In this document: one piece after another, positions 44,113-53,488 of the stretch
How the letters are laid out: every line of letters starts with the position of its first letter
Numbering within the stretch: the first letter of the stretch is position 1
From: Pontiellaceae bacterium B12219
Lineage (GTDB): Bacteria > Verrucomicrobiota > Kiritimatiellia > Kiritimatiellales > Pontiellaceae
Length of the DNA: 64,000 bases
Assembly (NCBI GenBank): GCA_029432795.1
Contig: JARNMJ010000019.1
Coordinates: forward strand, 1 to 64,000
Direction of reading: 5' to 3'
Translations under genes and position numbers: made by a program
Notes under the pieces: model-generated
The model's input: only the letters and a program-made list of their open reading frames with translations
The model's database searches: none
Told to the model about the DNA's origin: nothing

Positions 44113-45678
44113 ATGAAAAACTGCACCACCTTTCTGCTGGCCGTCGGTCTGAGTTCGGCCGCTTTGACAACACAGGCGCGTATTTCGATTGCGCCGATCG
44201 GAACGTACGCTTCGGGTATTTTTGATGAAGGCGCGGCCGAGATTACCGCTTTCGATGCTGCATCAAAGCGGCTGTTCGTTTCGAATGCCGATGAAAATAC
44301 ATTGGACGTGCTCGATCTTGCCGATCCAGCAAATCCGGTTCTGTTGCATAAGATTGATCTGAGCGTTTATGGCGACGGCGTGAATTCCGTTGCTGTTAAG
44401 GACGGTGTGGTTGCCGTGGCCTGTGAAGCGGATCCGAAACAGGAGCCCGGAACCGTTGCCTTTCTGGATGTGGAAGGAAACCTGATTACGAGTGTCATTG
44501 CGGGCGCGCTGCCCGACATGCTGACGTTTACGCCGAACGGACGCTATGTGCTGGTGGCCAATGAAGGGGAGCCGAATGATGACTATACGGTCGACCCCGA
44601 AGGCACGATCTCCATTATCGACCTGAAAAAGGGGGTTCAAAACCTGACGCAGGCGGATGTTAAAACGGTATCCTTTTCTCCGTACAATCGTTTGGAACGG
44701 CTGCTGAAGTTTGCGCAGATTCGCATTTATGGACCGAATGCCACCGTGGCGCAGGATCTTGAGCCGGAATATATTGCTGTCAGCGATGACAGCCGTACGG
44801 CCATGGTTACACTGCAGGAAAACAATGCTGTCGCGATCATTGATATCCGTTCCGCCAAGGTGAAACGAATCAAGAGTCTGGGGTATAAATGGCATGTTCT
44901 GCCGGGACACGGGATGGATGCTTCGGATAAAGACGACGGGATCAATATTGAAAACTGGCCGGTTGCCGGCATGTTTCAGCCGGATGCCATTGCTTCCTAT
45001 ACGGTGCGTGGGCGGACCTATTATGTGACCGCCAACGAAGGGGATTCCCGCGATTACGACGGCTATTCGGAAGAAACCGACATCGGCAGTATCGAGCTGG
45101 GCAGCTGGATCAACAATCGCTTTCCGACGATTCAGGATAAAGAAAATCTGGGCCGGTTGGGAACAACCACGGCGGCTCCGTTCGGCCTGAAGAACGGAGT
45201 ATATCATCAAATGTTCAGTTTTGGTGCGCGTTCGTTCTCCATCCTGGATGAGCACGGGCACCGGCTCTATGATTCCGGGGATGATTTCGAGCAGATTACT
45301 GCAGAGCTCATTCCGGAGCACTTCAATGCCAATAACGACAATACCAAGTTCGACAACCGCTCCGACAACAAAGGACCGGAGCCGGAAGGTGTGGTTGTTG
45401 GTAAGGTGAACGGCCGTTTCTATGCGTTCATCGGCCTGGAGCGCGTCGGCGGAATTATGGTTTACGATGTTTCCAATCCTCGGAACCCGGATTTTGTGCA
45501 GTATATCAACAACCGCGATTTTGATGCGGATGTTGAAACGCCGGAAGCAGGGGATCTCGGGCCGGAAGGGCTGGTCTTCATTGCTGCCGAAGAGAGTCCG
45601 AACGGAGCGCCTCTGCTGGTGGTGGCCAACGAAGTGAGCGGCACCACCACGATCTACGAAATCTCGACGATGGAATAA
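44113..45678 (+). CDS. Secreted choice-of-anchor I family beta-propeller protein
   Basis: 521 residues. A signal peptide ends near TTQARIS. Repeats such as KRLFVSNADENTLDVLDLADPANP (in parts), GRYVLVANEGEPNDDY and RTYYVTANEGDSRDYDG are the pattern of the choice-of-anchor I / mesenchyme-specific-like beta-propeller, often found fused to phosphatases or with varied C-terminal anchors; here there is no anchor at the end. It is probably periplasmic or extracellular. Upstream (44041-44079) lie one exact and one near palindrome. Confidence 0.8.
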   Translation: MKNCTTFLLAVGLSSAALTTQARISIAPIGTYASGIFDEGAAEITAFDAASKRLFVSNADENTLDVLDLADPANPVLLHKIDLSVYGDGVNSVAVKDGVVAVACEADPKQEPGTVAFLDVEGNLITSVIAGALPDMLTFTPNGRYVLVANEGEPNDDYTVDPEGTISIIDLKKGVQNLTQADVKTVSFSPYNRLERLLKFAQIRIYGPNATVAQDLEPEYIAVSDDSRTAMVTLQENNAVAIIDIRSAKVKRIKSLGYKWHVLPGHGMDASDKDDGINIENWPVAGMFQPDAIASYTVRGRTYYVTANEGDSRDYDGYSEETDIGSIELGSWINNRFPTIQDKENLGRLGTTTAAPFGLKNGVYHQMFSFGARSFSILDEHGHRLYDSGDDFEQITAELIPEHFNANNDNTKFDNRSDNKGPEPEGVVVGKVNGRFYAFIGLERVGGIMVYDVSNPRNPDFVQYINNRDFDADVETPEAGDLGPEGLVFIAAEESPNGAPLLVVANEVSGTTTIYEISTME

Positions 45679-45705
45679 GCCTGTCCCCTCAGGTTTCCTG
45701 AACAG

Positions 45706-45750
45706 GAAAGCCCGGCATCGCCCTCCAGACGATGCCGGGCTTTCTCTTTT
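45706..45750 (+). terminator. Intrinsic terminator after the beta-propeller gene
   Basis: A perfect 15-bp stem (arms 45706-45720 and 45730-45744) with a 9-base loop, followed by TCTTTT. Confidence 0.9.
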
Positions 45751-45851
45751 CTGCTTCAAAGGGGTGATTGAGGGACGATTAGCCTTTATTTTTCCGCAGG
45801 TTGAAGGGAATATTCAGCGATTTCAGGCATTTTCGGAGAAGAGGTATATCC

Positions 45852-46796
45852 ATGGCAGGCAAGCAAAATAAACTCGGGCGCGGGCTCGATGTATTGATCA
45901 AAGACGGAACCACTGCAAAACAGCTGGCAACGACGCGCAACGTGGCGGAAAAAGCTCCGCTTCCTGCTGCCGCGGCGGAAGGCGGCGGAGTGCGGGAAGT
46001 TCCGGTTGCCAAAGTGGTTCCCAGTCCATGGCAGCCGCGTATGGTATTCGATTCGGAAGCGCTGACCGAGCTGGTGGAATCCGTCAAAGTTCACGGTGTG
46101 CTGCAGCCGTTGCTCGTGCGCATGGTGGGCTCCAAGTTTGAACTGATTGCCGGCGAACGCCGCCTCCGTGCAGCCCAGGCGGCTATGCTGGGCCGCGTGC
46201 CGGTGATTGTGATTGAAGCGAGCGATGAAAAAGCGCTCGAAATTGCCCTCATTGAAAACCTGCAGCGCGAAGACCTGAACCCGATTGAAGAAGCGGAAGG
46301 GTATGCGCTGTTGCAGAAAAAGTTCAGTCTGACGCAGGAAAAGGTTGCGGAGCGGGTGGGGAAAGCCCGCGCATCCATTGCCAACTCCCTCCGCCTGCTG
46401 GAACTTCCGGATGGTATTCGGAAGTATGTCGCCGAAGGGCTGCTTTCCGTCGGCCACGCAAAAGTGCTGTTGTCGCTGGAAACCGAAAAAGAACAGGGCA
46501 TCCTCGCCAAAAAAGCAATCAAGGACGGCCTCTCGGTCCGGGCTCTGGAACGGCTGGTTAAAAAACTGCATATGCCGGCCAAAAAAGCACGGGCGGAAAA
46601 AACAGACCTGCCTGCCGATTATCTGCAGACGCTCACCGACGAGCTGCATCAGTTCCTCGGAACCAGCATTCGCATCACGCCCTCTAAAACGCTCGCCAAC
46701 GGCCGCAAGGTTAAGGGATCGTTGGAAATTGATTATCACGATAATGAAGAGCTCGATCGCCTGCTGACGATCATGGGCTACTCAAGCGATCTTTAA
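45852..46796 (+). CDS. parB: ParB chromosome-partition protein
   Basis: 314 residues from the ATG at 45852 (AGAAGAGG before it). A CTP-dependent DNA clamp that spreads from parS. NKLGRGLDVLI at the start, the CTPase motif ELIAGERRLRAA, ENLQREDLNPIEEAEGY, a helix-turn-helix (about 150-200) and the C-terminal dimer domain match ParB/Spo0J. parA is not next to it and no parS-like GTTTCAC palindrome was noticed in the window. The M48 gene begins two bases after the stop. Confidence 0.92.
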   Translation: MAGKQNKLGRGLDVLIKDGTTAKQLATTRNVAEKAPLPAAAAEGGGVREVPVAKVVPSPWQPRMVFDSEALTELVESVKVHGVLQPLLVRMVGSKFELIAGERRLRAAQAAMLGRVPVIVIEASDEKALEIALIENLQREDLNPIEEAEGYALLQKKFSLTQEKVAERVGKARASIANSLRLLELPDGIRKYVAEGLLSVGHAKVLLSLETEKEQGILAKKAIKDGLSVRALERLVKKLHMPAKKARAEKTDLPADYLQTLTDELHQFLGTSIRITPSKTLANGRKVKGSLEIDYHDNEELDRLLTIMGYSSDL

Positions 46797-46798
46797 TC

Positions 46799-47917
46799 AT
46801 GGTTGATGCGAAGGCAAACCGGGAGGCAATGGCGAAGGAATACGACGCCGTAAACAATCGTCTTTATCTCATCCAGATTATCGTGCTGACGGTACTGCTG
46901 GCCGTGTATCAGCTGACCGGCGCTTCGACAGCACTGGCCAACGGCCTTGCGGCGCGGTTTGGTGAAAACCTCTGGTATGTCACGAACGCCGTTTATACCG
47001 TGGTTTCCGTGTTTGGGTTTGTGGCGTTCATGATGCCGTTTTCCTACTACAGCGGATATGTGCTGGAGCATCATTACGGATTATCGAATGAAACGTTCGG
47101 CGATTGGCTGGGCGATTTTATTAAATCGCTGTTCATTGACCTTGTGCTGGCAACGGTTCTGTTTTCGGTGATCTACGCGTTGCTTCGGTTGATTCCGGAA
47201 TGGTGGTGGCTGGCGGCTTCGGTGTTCTATATCCTGTTTGCGGTGGTGATTTCCACGATCGCCCCTGTGATTATTATGCCGCTTTTTCATACCTTCCAAC
47301 CATTGGAAGAAGGCGATCTGACGGCGGCGGTCCGCTCGATGATGGAAGATGCCGGTATCGAGGTGGTCGGTGTGTATAAATGGGGGTTGGAGGAGCGAAC
47401 CTCAACAGCCAATGCGGCCTTTACAGGCTTTGGAAAAACCAGACGGATTATTCTGGGCGATACGCTGCTGACGGGCTATTCGCAGGATGAGATTCTGGCG
47501 ATTCTTGCGCACGAGGTCGGCCACTATAAAAACCGCGATATGATGCGCCTGATGATTACCAGTTCCGTGCTGGCGCTGGCGGGCTTTTATATTGCGCATC
47601 ATGCGCTGCTCAGCCTGACTGCCCTGGTGGGTATTGCGAATATTTACGACATTGCGGCGGCCCCCATTTTCATATTCAGCCTTTTCCTGTTTTCGCTGGT
47701 CTCGATGCCTTTTTCGAACATGCATTCCCGTCGCCGTGAATTTGCGGCCGATGCCTATGCCGTCAAAACGATGGGCTCATCCGACGCCCTGATTTCCTCT
47801 TTTGAAAAACTGGCCGATCAGAATCTCTCAAACAAAGAGCCGGCGGCCTGGGTGGAATTTCTGCTGCACAGTCATCCATCCATGGCACGACGAATTGAAC
47901 GCGCCCGCAATCAGTGA
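46799..47917 (+). CDS. M48-family membrane metalloprotease (Ste24-like)
   Basis: 372 residues with several membrane helices. The zinc motif HEVGH (H238-H242) and the downstream Glu of SRRREFAADAYAV form the M48 site. The layout, helices first and then the catalytic domain, is Ste24/CAAX protease 1-like. It may serve membrane-protein quality control. It follows parB by two bases. The palindrome 47294-47308 encodes FQPLE. Confidence 0.88.
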   Translation: MVDAKANREAMAKEYDAVNNRLYLIQIIVLTVLLAVYQLTGASTALANGLAARFGENLWYVTNAVYTVVSVFGFVAFMMPFSYYSGYVLEHHYGLSNETFGDWLGDFIKSLFIDLVLATVLFSVIYALLRLIPEWWWLAASVFYILFAVVISTIAPVIIMPLFHTFQPLEEGDLTAAVRSMMEDAGIEVVGVYKWGLEERTSTANAAFTGFGKTRRIILGDTLLTGYSQDEILAILAHEVGHYKNRDMMRLMITSSVLALAGFYIAHHALLSLTALVGIANIYDIAAAPIFIFSLFLFSLVSMPFSNMHSRRREFAADAYAVKTMGSSDALISSFEKLADQNLSNKEPAAWVEFLLHSHPSMARRIERARNQ

Positions 47918-47946
47918 ATGCACGACCGTGAATAAGGGAAAGCTCC

Positions 47947-49551
47947 ATGGACGATCGTTCCAAACCCCATGCACTTGACGCCGATGGCGGGGGATTTTTC
48001 TCCCGCGAGTCGATGTCGAGTATTCCGTGGATGGTGGTTGGAAAGCTGGCCCTGTTTTTCATCTACATCGGTATCAGCATTATAACCGTCGACGGGCTCG
48101 GGCGCGAAAAATACGGTGTTTACAGCCTGTTGATGAACCTATCGCAATATATGCTCATGCTGTGCGGAATGGGACTCGGTGTTGCACTTATGCGGTATAT
48201 TCCCGAACTTGCGGCGCGCCGAAACCGTTTCGGTCTGGTGCATCTGCTTTGGAAATCAGCAGCGTTGCAGTTGAGTGCCGTGGTCATTGTTTCCACCTTG
48301 CTGCTGATTTATGCAGAACCGCTGCAGCGGCTCTTTAAAGCGGAGGAGGTCGAGAACTTCCGGTTTTACCTCTTTCTGGCATGCGTTATCACGAGTGTGC
48401 TCTTGATGAAGGATTTTGTGGGGACGGCTTTCACATCGCTCTACAAAACGCGGGTGGTGGCACTGCTCTCGGTTTCTCAGGGCGTGGTTTGGATTGGGCT
48501 GCTCTATGTCTGGCTGCTGGTTCGGCCGGCGGTGGCGACAGCACTGACGGTTCAGATTGTTTCCGTTGCGGTTATTTATACACTGGGTTCGATACTGCTG
48601 GTTCAGCATGTCCGGAATCTGCCGTGGGAGGTTAAGGAATTCGGGATCGGGAAAAAAAGAGCGCTGGTTTTTTCCGGCACCGTCATGCTCAGTTCGCTGC
48701 TCCGGATCGTCATGTTTAAATATTCCGAGATCTTTTTTCTCGCGGCGATTGCCGGAACCACGGTTGCCGGTATGTATGATCTGGGCTATACGCTGCCGTA
48801 TACCGCCATCACGTTTCTTCCGCTCGCTTTTCTTCCGATCTTCACCGCTGCCTTTGCAGAGGCGTATGTTCGGGATAAGACCTGTCTGGGACGACTGATT
48901 AAATCCTACTACAAACTGCTCATGCTCGTATCGCTTCCGGTGGCGGTGCTGGGGGCTTATTTTTCGCCCATAGCCTATCGCCTGATCTATCGCGGAGAAA
49001 TGGATGAAGCCGGGCAGATTGCTTCGGCGCTGTGCATTGTGCTGTTGCTGCCCCTGGTTTCGATGCCGCTTTCCGCGGCCATCAAGGCCAAAGAAAAAGT
49101 GCTCAACATGATGCCGATGCTGGTTTTACAGCTGGTGGTTAATCTGTTTCTGGACTGGCTGTTGATTGTGCATTTCCGCCTGGGCATGTACGGGGGCATT
49201 CTGGCGGTTGTCGGCACCTTTGTCTTCACCATTCCTATACGCCTGTGGGTGGTGAGCCGTATTATCGGCGGGGTCTATTTCCCGGCGCTGTTCTGTCTCC
49301 GTATCACCGTTGTGCTGGCCGCTCTGGCCGGCAGCTTTTACTGGATATCGCAAAAAGCGGCCCTGTTTACATGGGTTGAAAGCCGCTTGCTGAATCTGGT
49401 GTTCCTGGCCGGAATCGGAGGTTTTTATCTGTGTGCCTTTCTGCTGATGGTGCGGTATCTGCGGCTGGTTCGAAAGGAAGACGTTCAGGACTTCCAGGCC
49501 TTGGATATTGCCCGGCTGAACTCCGTTCTGCGCTTTCTGGTGAAAAGCTAG
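47947..49551 (+). CDS. Wzx-type polysaccharide flippase/exporter
   Basis: 534 residues with about 12-14 membrane helices, of the MOP-superfamily oligosaccharide flippases. The start FFSRESMSSIPWMVVGKLALFFIYI (in parts), LMRYIPELAARRN and LKAKEKVLNMMPMLVLQ-like segments are typical. It would move lipid-linked sugars across the inner membrane. No glycosyltransferase is adjacent, which is unusual for a Wzx. Its last four bases overlap the convergent sulfatase gene. Confidence 0.75.
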   Translation: MDDRSKPHALDADGGGFFSRESMSSIPWMVVGKLALFFIYIGISIITVDGLGREKYGVYSLLMNLSQYMLMLCGMGLGVALMRYIPELAARRNRFGLVHLLWKSAALQLSAVVIVSTLLLIYAEPLQRLFKAEEVENFRFYLFLACVITSVLLMKDFVGTAFTSLYKTRVVALLSVSQGVVWIGLLYVWLLVRPAVATALTVQIVSVAVIYTLGSILLVQHVRNLPWEVKEFGIGKKRALVFSGTVMLSSLLRIVMFKYSEIFFLAAIAGTTVAGMYDLGYTLPYTAITFLPLAFLPIFTAAFAEAYVRDKTCLGRLIKSYYKLLMLVSLPVAVLGAYFSPIAYRLIYRGEMDEAGQIASALCIVLLLPLVSMPLSAAIKAKEKVLNMMPMLVLQLVVNLFLDWLLIVHFRLGMYGGILAVVGTFVFTIPIRLWVVSRIIGGVYFPALFCLRITVVLAALAGSFYWISQKAALFTWVESRLLNLVFLAGIGGFYLCAFLLMVRYLRLVRKEDVQDFQALDIARLNSVLRFLVKS

Positions 49552-51374
49552 CCGAACTTCTGAATCAGATCGTCGCGCATCCGTTCTTCATAGGATTTTT
49601 TATCCGGCTGAAGGGCGCGCACCGTCGGCATCAGCGTCTGGCCGTCATCACCAAGCCAATCGACAATGTTCAGCACCGTCAGCGAAGCGTATGAACCCTG
49701 CGTCAGAAGATTTTCCAGACATTGGAAACCCGCTTCTTTTTCGCCGGTATTAATCAGGGTCCAGGCGGCCATGGCGCGTACTTCGTGCGACTCATCGCTC
49801 AAGCCCTGGAAACCCAGTTTCTGATTGTTCAGCAGAAAGCCGCCGACCATGCCCCAGTAGCGTATTCCGGAATCGGGATTTTCCAGCATCGTTCCGAAGG
49901 TTGGAAGATGGGCTTCATTTTTCTCCAGTGCGAGATCGGCGGCATCGAGCAGGTCGGGCACGCTGTATAGATGGGGATCGCGCACCATATCGTAAATGGT
50001 GAGGTTGTTTTCGGCCGCGCGTTTCACCATTTCTGATTCGGGAATCAGGCCGGCGTCATAAAACATGATCTGCTGTTGCCGCAATGCGGTCCGCAGTTTT
50101 TCGGAGATCTGCGCGTATTCCGGATTTTCAATGAGGTTTTCCACGTTATCCGGATCGTTCTCCATATCGTACAGCTCTTCCGTCCATTCTTTGGGTTTAA
50201 AGAACCGCGCCTGCACTTCGGAGGCCTGGCCGGATTTCACGTACCGGTCCCACGCCTGGGTTGCTTTCATCTTCCAGAGGAATTGCAAATGCTGCACCCA
50301 CGGAACGTAGGGCATGTAGTTGCGGATGTAGAGAAAGCGCTTGGTGGAAATGGCGCGTGCATTTTCAATGCGTTCGTCCATGCGGCCGCGGAAGGAAAAG
50401 TTAAACTCCTTTTCCGGCTCGGTTCCCGAACCCAGGAAAATGGTGCCCTGCATATAATCCGGCACGTCCGATCCGGTTAAGCTGAGCCAGGTTTTCGGCA
50501 TGTCGACAAAGCTGACCAGGCGGTCGATTTTGGTGCCGGGCTGCGGCGCGGGCCACAGATGCTTGAATCGTTCCGGCATGCGGATAATCAGCGGACAGTG
50601 GAGGCCGCTTTGAAAGAGGTAGCGTTTGCTGCGGGGGAGCACGCCGCCATGGTCGGAGTTGTGGATAACGATGGTGTTTTCCGCGAGGCCCATAGCGGAA
50701 AGCTTTTCGAGTGAGGCTCCGATTTCGCTGTCCATCCGTTTCATGGCATCGTGATATTTGGCGTAGTTTTTCCGAACATCGGGAAGGTCGGGGTGGTACG
50801 AGCGCAGTCTGGTGTCGGCGGGATCGTGAAGGGTGTTTTCCACATTGCCCTGTGCTTTGCTTTCGTGCGAGGTGGTGGAATTAATGACCTGGAAAAAAGG
50901 CTGATTTTTCTTCAATGCATTCCAGTCCACTTCGCCGAGATGGTCCCAGCAGGCCGCGTCCGGGCGGCCGCCGATATTATAATCCGTCTTTTTGTCGTTG
51001 CCGACATAGTAGCCGTTGGCTTTAAGGAAATCGGGATAGTATTTTATGCGGTCGTGCGGAATATCGTAACGGCTGCGCATGGGGAACGTTCCGTCGGAGA
51101 TGGCCAGTATGCCGGTAATCCAGGTGCTGCGACTCGGTGCGCAAACCGGCGCATTGGCATAGGCGTGCATATACTGAAAACCTTCTTTGGCCAGCTGGTC
51201 AATATTCGGTGTTTGGGCATGGGGATTTCCGTAGCATCCCACCCAGTCGACGCTGTTGTCTTCACAGGTCAACCAGAGAATATTGGGTCGTTCATGGGCA
51301 GGTTTCGCGCGCGCTCCAACCGCAGTGAGTGATGCCGCGAAAACAGTGGATTCCAGGAAGCGACGACGTTGCAT
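49548..51374 (-). CDS. Secreted sulfatase with C-terminal helical repeats
   Basis: 608 residues. The start RRRFLESTVFAASLTAVGARA looks like a Tat-type signal (in parts). PNILWLTCEDN binds calcium and NAPVCAPSRSTWITG carries the sulfatase signature C78-x-P-S-R, where C78 becomes formylglycine. HNSDHGGVLPRSKR is the second metal region. The last 150 residues (EVRAMAAWTLINTGE) look like HEAT repeats. Sulfatases of this type desulfate polysaccharides such as fucoidan or carrageenan. A near-match and an exact palindrome are in the tail. Confidence 0.88.
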   Translation of the reverse strand: MQRRRFLESTVFAASLTAVGARAKPAHERPNILWLTCEDNSVDWVGCYGNPHAQTPNIDQLAKEGFQYMHAYANAPVCAPSRSTWITGILAISDGTFPMRSRYDIPHDRIKYYPDFLKANGYYVGNDKKTDYNIGGRPDAACWDHLGEVDWNALKKNQPFFQVINSTTSHESKAQGNVENTLHDPADTRLRSYHPDLPDVRKNYAKYHDAMKRMDSEIGASLEKLSAMGLAENTIVIHNSDHGGVLPRSKRYLFQSGLHCPLIIRMPERFKHLWPAPQPGTKIDRLVSFVDMPKTWLSLTGSDVPDYMQGTIFLGSGTEPEKEFNFSFRGRMDERIENARAISTKRFLYIRNYMPYVPWVQHLQFLWKMKATQAWDRYVKSGQASEVQARFFKPKEWTEELYDMENDPDNVENLIENPEYAQISEKLRTALRQQQIMFYDAGLIPESEMVKRAAENNLTIYDMVRDPHLYSVPDLLDAADLALEKNEAHLPTFGTMLENPDSGIRYWGMVGGFLLNNQKLGFQGLSDESHEVRAMAAWTLINTGEKEAGFQCLENLLTQGSYASLTVLNIVDWLGDDGQTLMPTVRALQPDKKSYEERMRDDLIQKFG

Positions 51375-51400
51375 GGTGTTCTCCTACATGTGACAGTTGA

Positions 51401-51429
51401 AAAATCCCATCCGGCATAGCGGATGGGAT
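51401..51429 (-). terminator. Intrinsic terminator of the monooxygenase-like gene
   Basis: Perfect 10-bp stem ATCCCATCCG/CGGATGGGAT with a 6-base loop. On the minus strand it is followed by TTTT, matching leftward transcription from the gene ending at 51437. Confidence 0.8.
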
Positions 51430-51436
51430 ACGGGGA

Positions 51437-51742
51437 TTATGCGTTTTCCAGAACGGTTAAGGAGACGTCTTCAACCAGATCGGCGACATCAGCTTGATAC
51501 TGTTCCATATGCGGCGAGGCCAGGTGAGCATGCAGTGCTTCAATCGATTCCCATTTTTCAATAACGGTTACGACCGTTTCATCTTTCCTCTGCACCTCAA
51601 TTCCGCTTTCGGCATCAACGGCGGGGATGTAATCAATACATCCCTTTTCCGCAAGGACATTGGGGACGTTCTTTTTGAAGATTTCAATAAACTCCGGGCG
51701 TTTGCCCGGCTTTACTCCGATAGAGGCGATCACATGAATCAT
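51437..51742 (-). CDS. Antibiotic biosynthesis monooxygenase (ABM) domain protein
   Basis: 101 residues from the ATG at 51742, nine bases after CGGAGA; upstream ATGs lie too close to the ribosome-binding site or inside the neighbouring gene. A ferredoxin-like ABM fold: IHVIASIGVKPGKRPEFIEIF, GCIDY, VTVIEKWESIEALHAHLASPH (in parts). Members include quinol monooxygenase YgiN and LsrG-like enzymes; the activity here is unknown. It follows the small lipoprotein gene directly. Confidence 0.8.
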   Translation of the reverse strand: MIHVIASIGVKPGKRPEFIEIFKKNVPNVLAEKGCIDYIPAVDAESGIEVQRKDETVVTVIEKWESIEALHAHLASPHMEQYQADVADLVEDVSLTVLENA

Positions 51743-51743
51743 T

Positions 51744-51992
51744 TTAATCATCTCCGTCGAGGTCAATGTTTCCAATCTGTTCCGCGAAATGAAGGATATT
51801 CTGTTTCGTCTGGGCATATTCCGTATCGTTGATGATGCCTTTTTCGTAGGCGGCCTGCAGATCAATCAGTTCCTGACCAATCGTGATATGACGATTTGCT
51901 GTGATTGACACTCTGTTAAATGCTGCACCGGCACAGCCGGAAAGCAATGCAATGGCGGTTAAGGCGAGCGCACTGTTTAAAACCTTTTTCAT
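51744..51992 (-). CDS. Small SHOCT-like lipoprotein
   Basis: 82 residues. Lipobox LSGC near residue 20 marks a lipoprotein. The tail DLQAAYEKGIINDTEYAQTK resembles a SHOCT helix pair. Its stop is one base from the ABM start, so they are cotranslated. No function is known. Confidence 0.65.
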   Translation of the reverse strand: MKKVLNSALALTAIALLSGCAGAAFNRVSITANRHITIGQELIDLQAAYEKGIINDTEYAQTKQNILHFAEQIGNIDLDGDD

Positions 51993-52022
51993 GGGGGGGC
52001 TCCTTGGTTGTGTTGATGTTGA

Positions 52023-52748
52023 TTACGCGTAAAAATCGGTGATGATTTTCCAGGCGTCTTCGGCTTTGTCGCAGAAGGTCATCAAATCCAGATCTTTGGG
52101 GCTGATGAGTCCGCATTCCGCCAGATAGTCCCAGTTGACCAGTTTTTTCCAATGTTCGGAATCGAACAGAATCACCGGCATTGGATCAACCTTTTTTGTT
52201 TGGATCAGGGTCAGCGATTCGAAGAGTTCATCAAAGGTGCCGAAGCCGCCCGGGAAAATGACCACCGCTTTGGCGCGCTGCAGAAAGTGCATTTTGCGCA
52301 TGTGGAAATAGTGGAATTCAAAATTGAGTCCCGGTGTGACATAGGGGTTGGCTTCCTGTTCAAACGGCAGCTCGATGTTGAGCGAGATGGATTTGCAGTT
52401 GGCCTCTTTGGCTCCGCGGTTGCCCGCTTCCATAATGCCGCCCCCGCCGCCGGTCACGATCACATATTCACATTCGTGGTTGGTTTGGCAGGTGGCGCTG
52501 ACGAGTGCGGCCAGCTTGCGTGCTTCTTCGTAGTAGGGTACCAGCGAGGCCAGCTTTTCATTTTTACATTTTTCAGCGCCTTCGGGGGAAGGAATGCGCG
52601 CACTGCCGAAGAGGACAATTGTGGATTTCACGCCTTCTTCCTGCATGGTCACTTCGGGGTGCAGATATTCGAGCTGCAGCCGAATGGGCCGGCAATACGG
52701 CGAATTGAGAAAGGACATATTTTCGTAGGCGAGAGGGGGTGCAATCAT
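52023..52748 (-). CDS. LOG-family protein (TIGR00730)
   Basis: 241 residues from the ATG at 52748 (GGAG nine bases before it). GGGGGIMEAGNRGA and PGGFGTFDELFE are the two LOG motifs for nucleotide binding. Family members are cytokinin riboside 5'-monophosphate phosphoribohydrolases or nucleotide hydrolases such as PpnN. The N-terminal extension (about 30 residues) is longer than in plant LOGs. Confidence 0.88.
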   Translation of the reverse strand: MIAPPLAYENMSFLNSPYCRPIRLQLEYLHPEVTMQEEGVKSTIVLFGSARIPSPEGAEKCKNEKLASLVPYYEEARKLAALVSATCQTNHECEYVIVTGGGGGIMEAGNRGAKEANCKSISLNIELPFEQEANPYVTPGLNFEFHYFHMRKMHFLQRAKAVVIFPGGFGTFDELFESLTLIQTKKVDPMPVILFDSEHWKKLVNWDYLAECGLISPKDLDLMTFCDKAEDAWKIITDFYA

Positions 52749-52804
52749 GAGCAAGCTCCAGTATTAGGTTTTAAGTTCAGTCGTATCCGGTTCAGCAGAG
52801 TGGT

Positions 52805-52844
52805 TTTCACGTTTCAAGTTTCAGCTTTCACGTTTCAAGTTTCA
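52805..52844. repeat. Tandem TTTCACGTTTCAAGTTTCA repeat at the lemA 3' end
   Basis: Two identical 19-base units (52805-52823 and 52826-52844) at a 21-base period. The second contains the lemA stop codon: on the minus strand the unit reads GTGAAACTTGAAACGTGA, giving VKLET and TGA. Such words occur between genes in many genomes. Confidence 0.75.
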
Positions 52845-53385
52845 CTGCCGGGGCTTCCCGGACCGCGGGATCCACATTGAAAAAATCATGGGGTTTAAAA
52901 TTGAAGGCGTTGGCAATCAGGTTGCCGGGAAAGGCTTCGCATTTATTCCGATAGTCGCGGACATTTCCGTTATAAAACCGGCGGGCGGCCTGAATGCGGT
53001 CTTCTGTATTCACCAGCTCCTGCTGCAATTGCATAAAGTTCTGGTTGGCTTTCAGCTCCGGGTAGGCCTCGGCAATGGCCAGCAGTTTCTGCACGCCGGC
53101 AACCAATTGTTTTTCAGAGCCTTCCTGATGGCCGATGCTGCCGCGATCGGCGGCGCATTGGTTGCGCAGCTCAATTACTTTTTCAAGGGTTTCCTGCTCG
53201 TGTTTGGCATAGCCCTTTACGGTTGAAACCAGATTGGGGATCAGATCGTAGCGCCGCTTCAGTTCGGTATCCACATCGCTCCAGGATTCAGAAATATGAT
53301 TCCGCAACGCCACCAGGGTGTTGTACGTCGCGATCACATAAATGATCGGTAACAGCAAAATCACTGCAATAACAATCAGTTCCAT
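52828..53385 (-). CDS. lemA: LemA-family membrane protein
   Basis: 185 residues. One N-terminal helix (about 3-22) and the helical LemA body: YNTLVALRNHISESWSDVDTELKRRYDLIPNLVSTVKGYAKHE (in parts), QELVNTEDRIQAARRFYNGNVRDYN-like segment, FPGNLIANAF. The last five residues and the stop come from a dispersed repeat, so the C-terminus is not native to the family. The role is unknown. The DUF-type membrane gene upstream (53489-54151) may be a partner. Confidence 0.88.
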   Translation of the reverse strand: MELIVIAVILLLPIIYVIATYNTLVALRNHISESWSDVDTELKRRYDLIPNLVSTVKGYAKHEQETLEKVIELRNQCAADRGSIGHQEGSEKQLVAGVQKLLAIAEAYPELKANQNFMQLQQELVNTEDRIQAARRFYNGNVRDYRNKCEAFPGNLIANAFNFKPHDFFNVDPAVREAPAVKLET

Positions 53386-53488
53386 TTCAATTCCCGGGTA
53401 AAATAATTTTGTCCTTAATCATTTCAGAAAGCCCCGCTCCCTGTCAGACAGGTTTCCTGATTCGGCAACATAAGCATGAACAGCATAA

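Noticed and set aside
45852-46796. Replication origin near parB
   Set aside because: No parA, dnaA boxes cluster, or parS-like GTTTCAC palindrome was seen nearby, so an origin cannot be supported.
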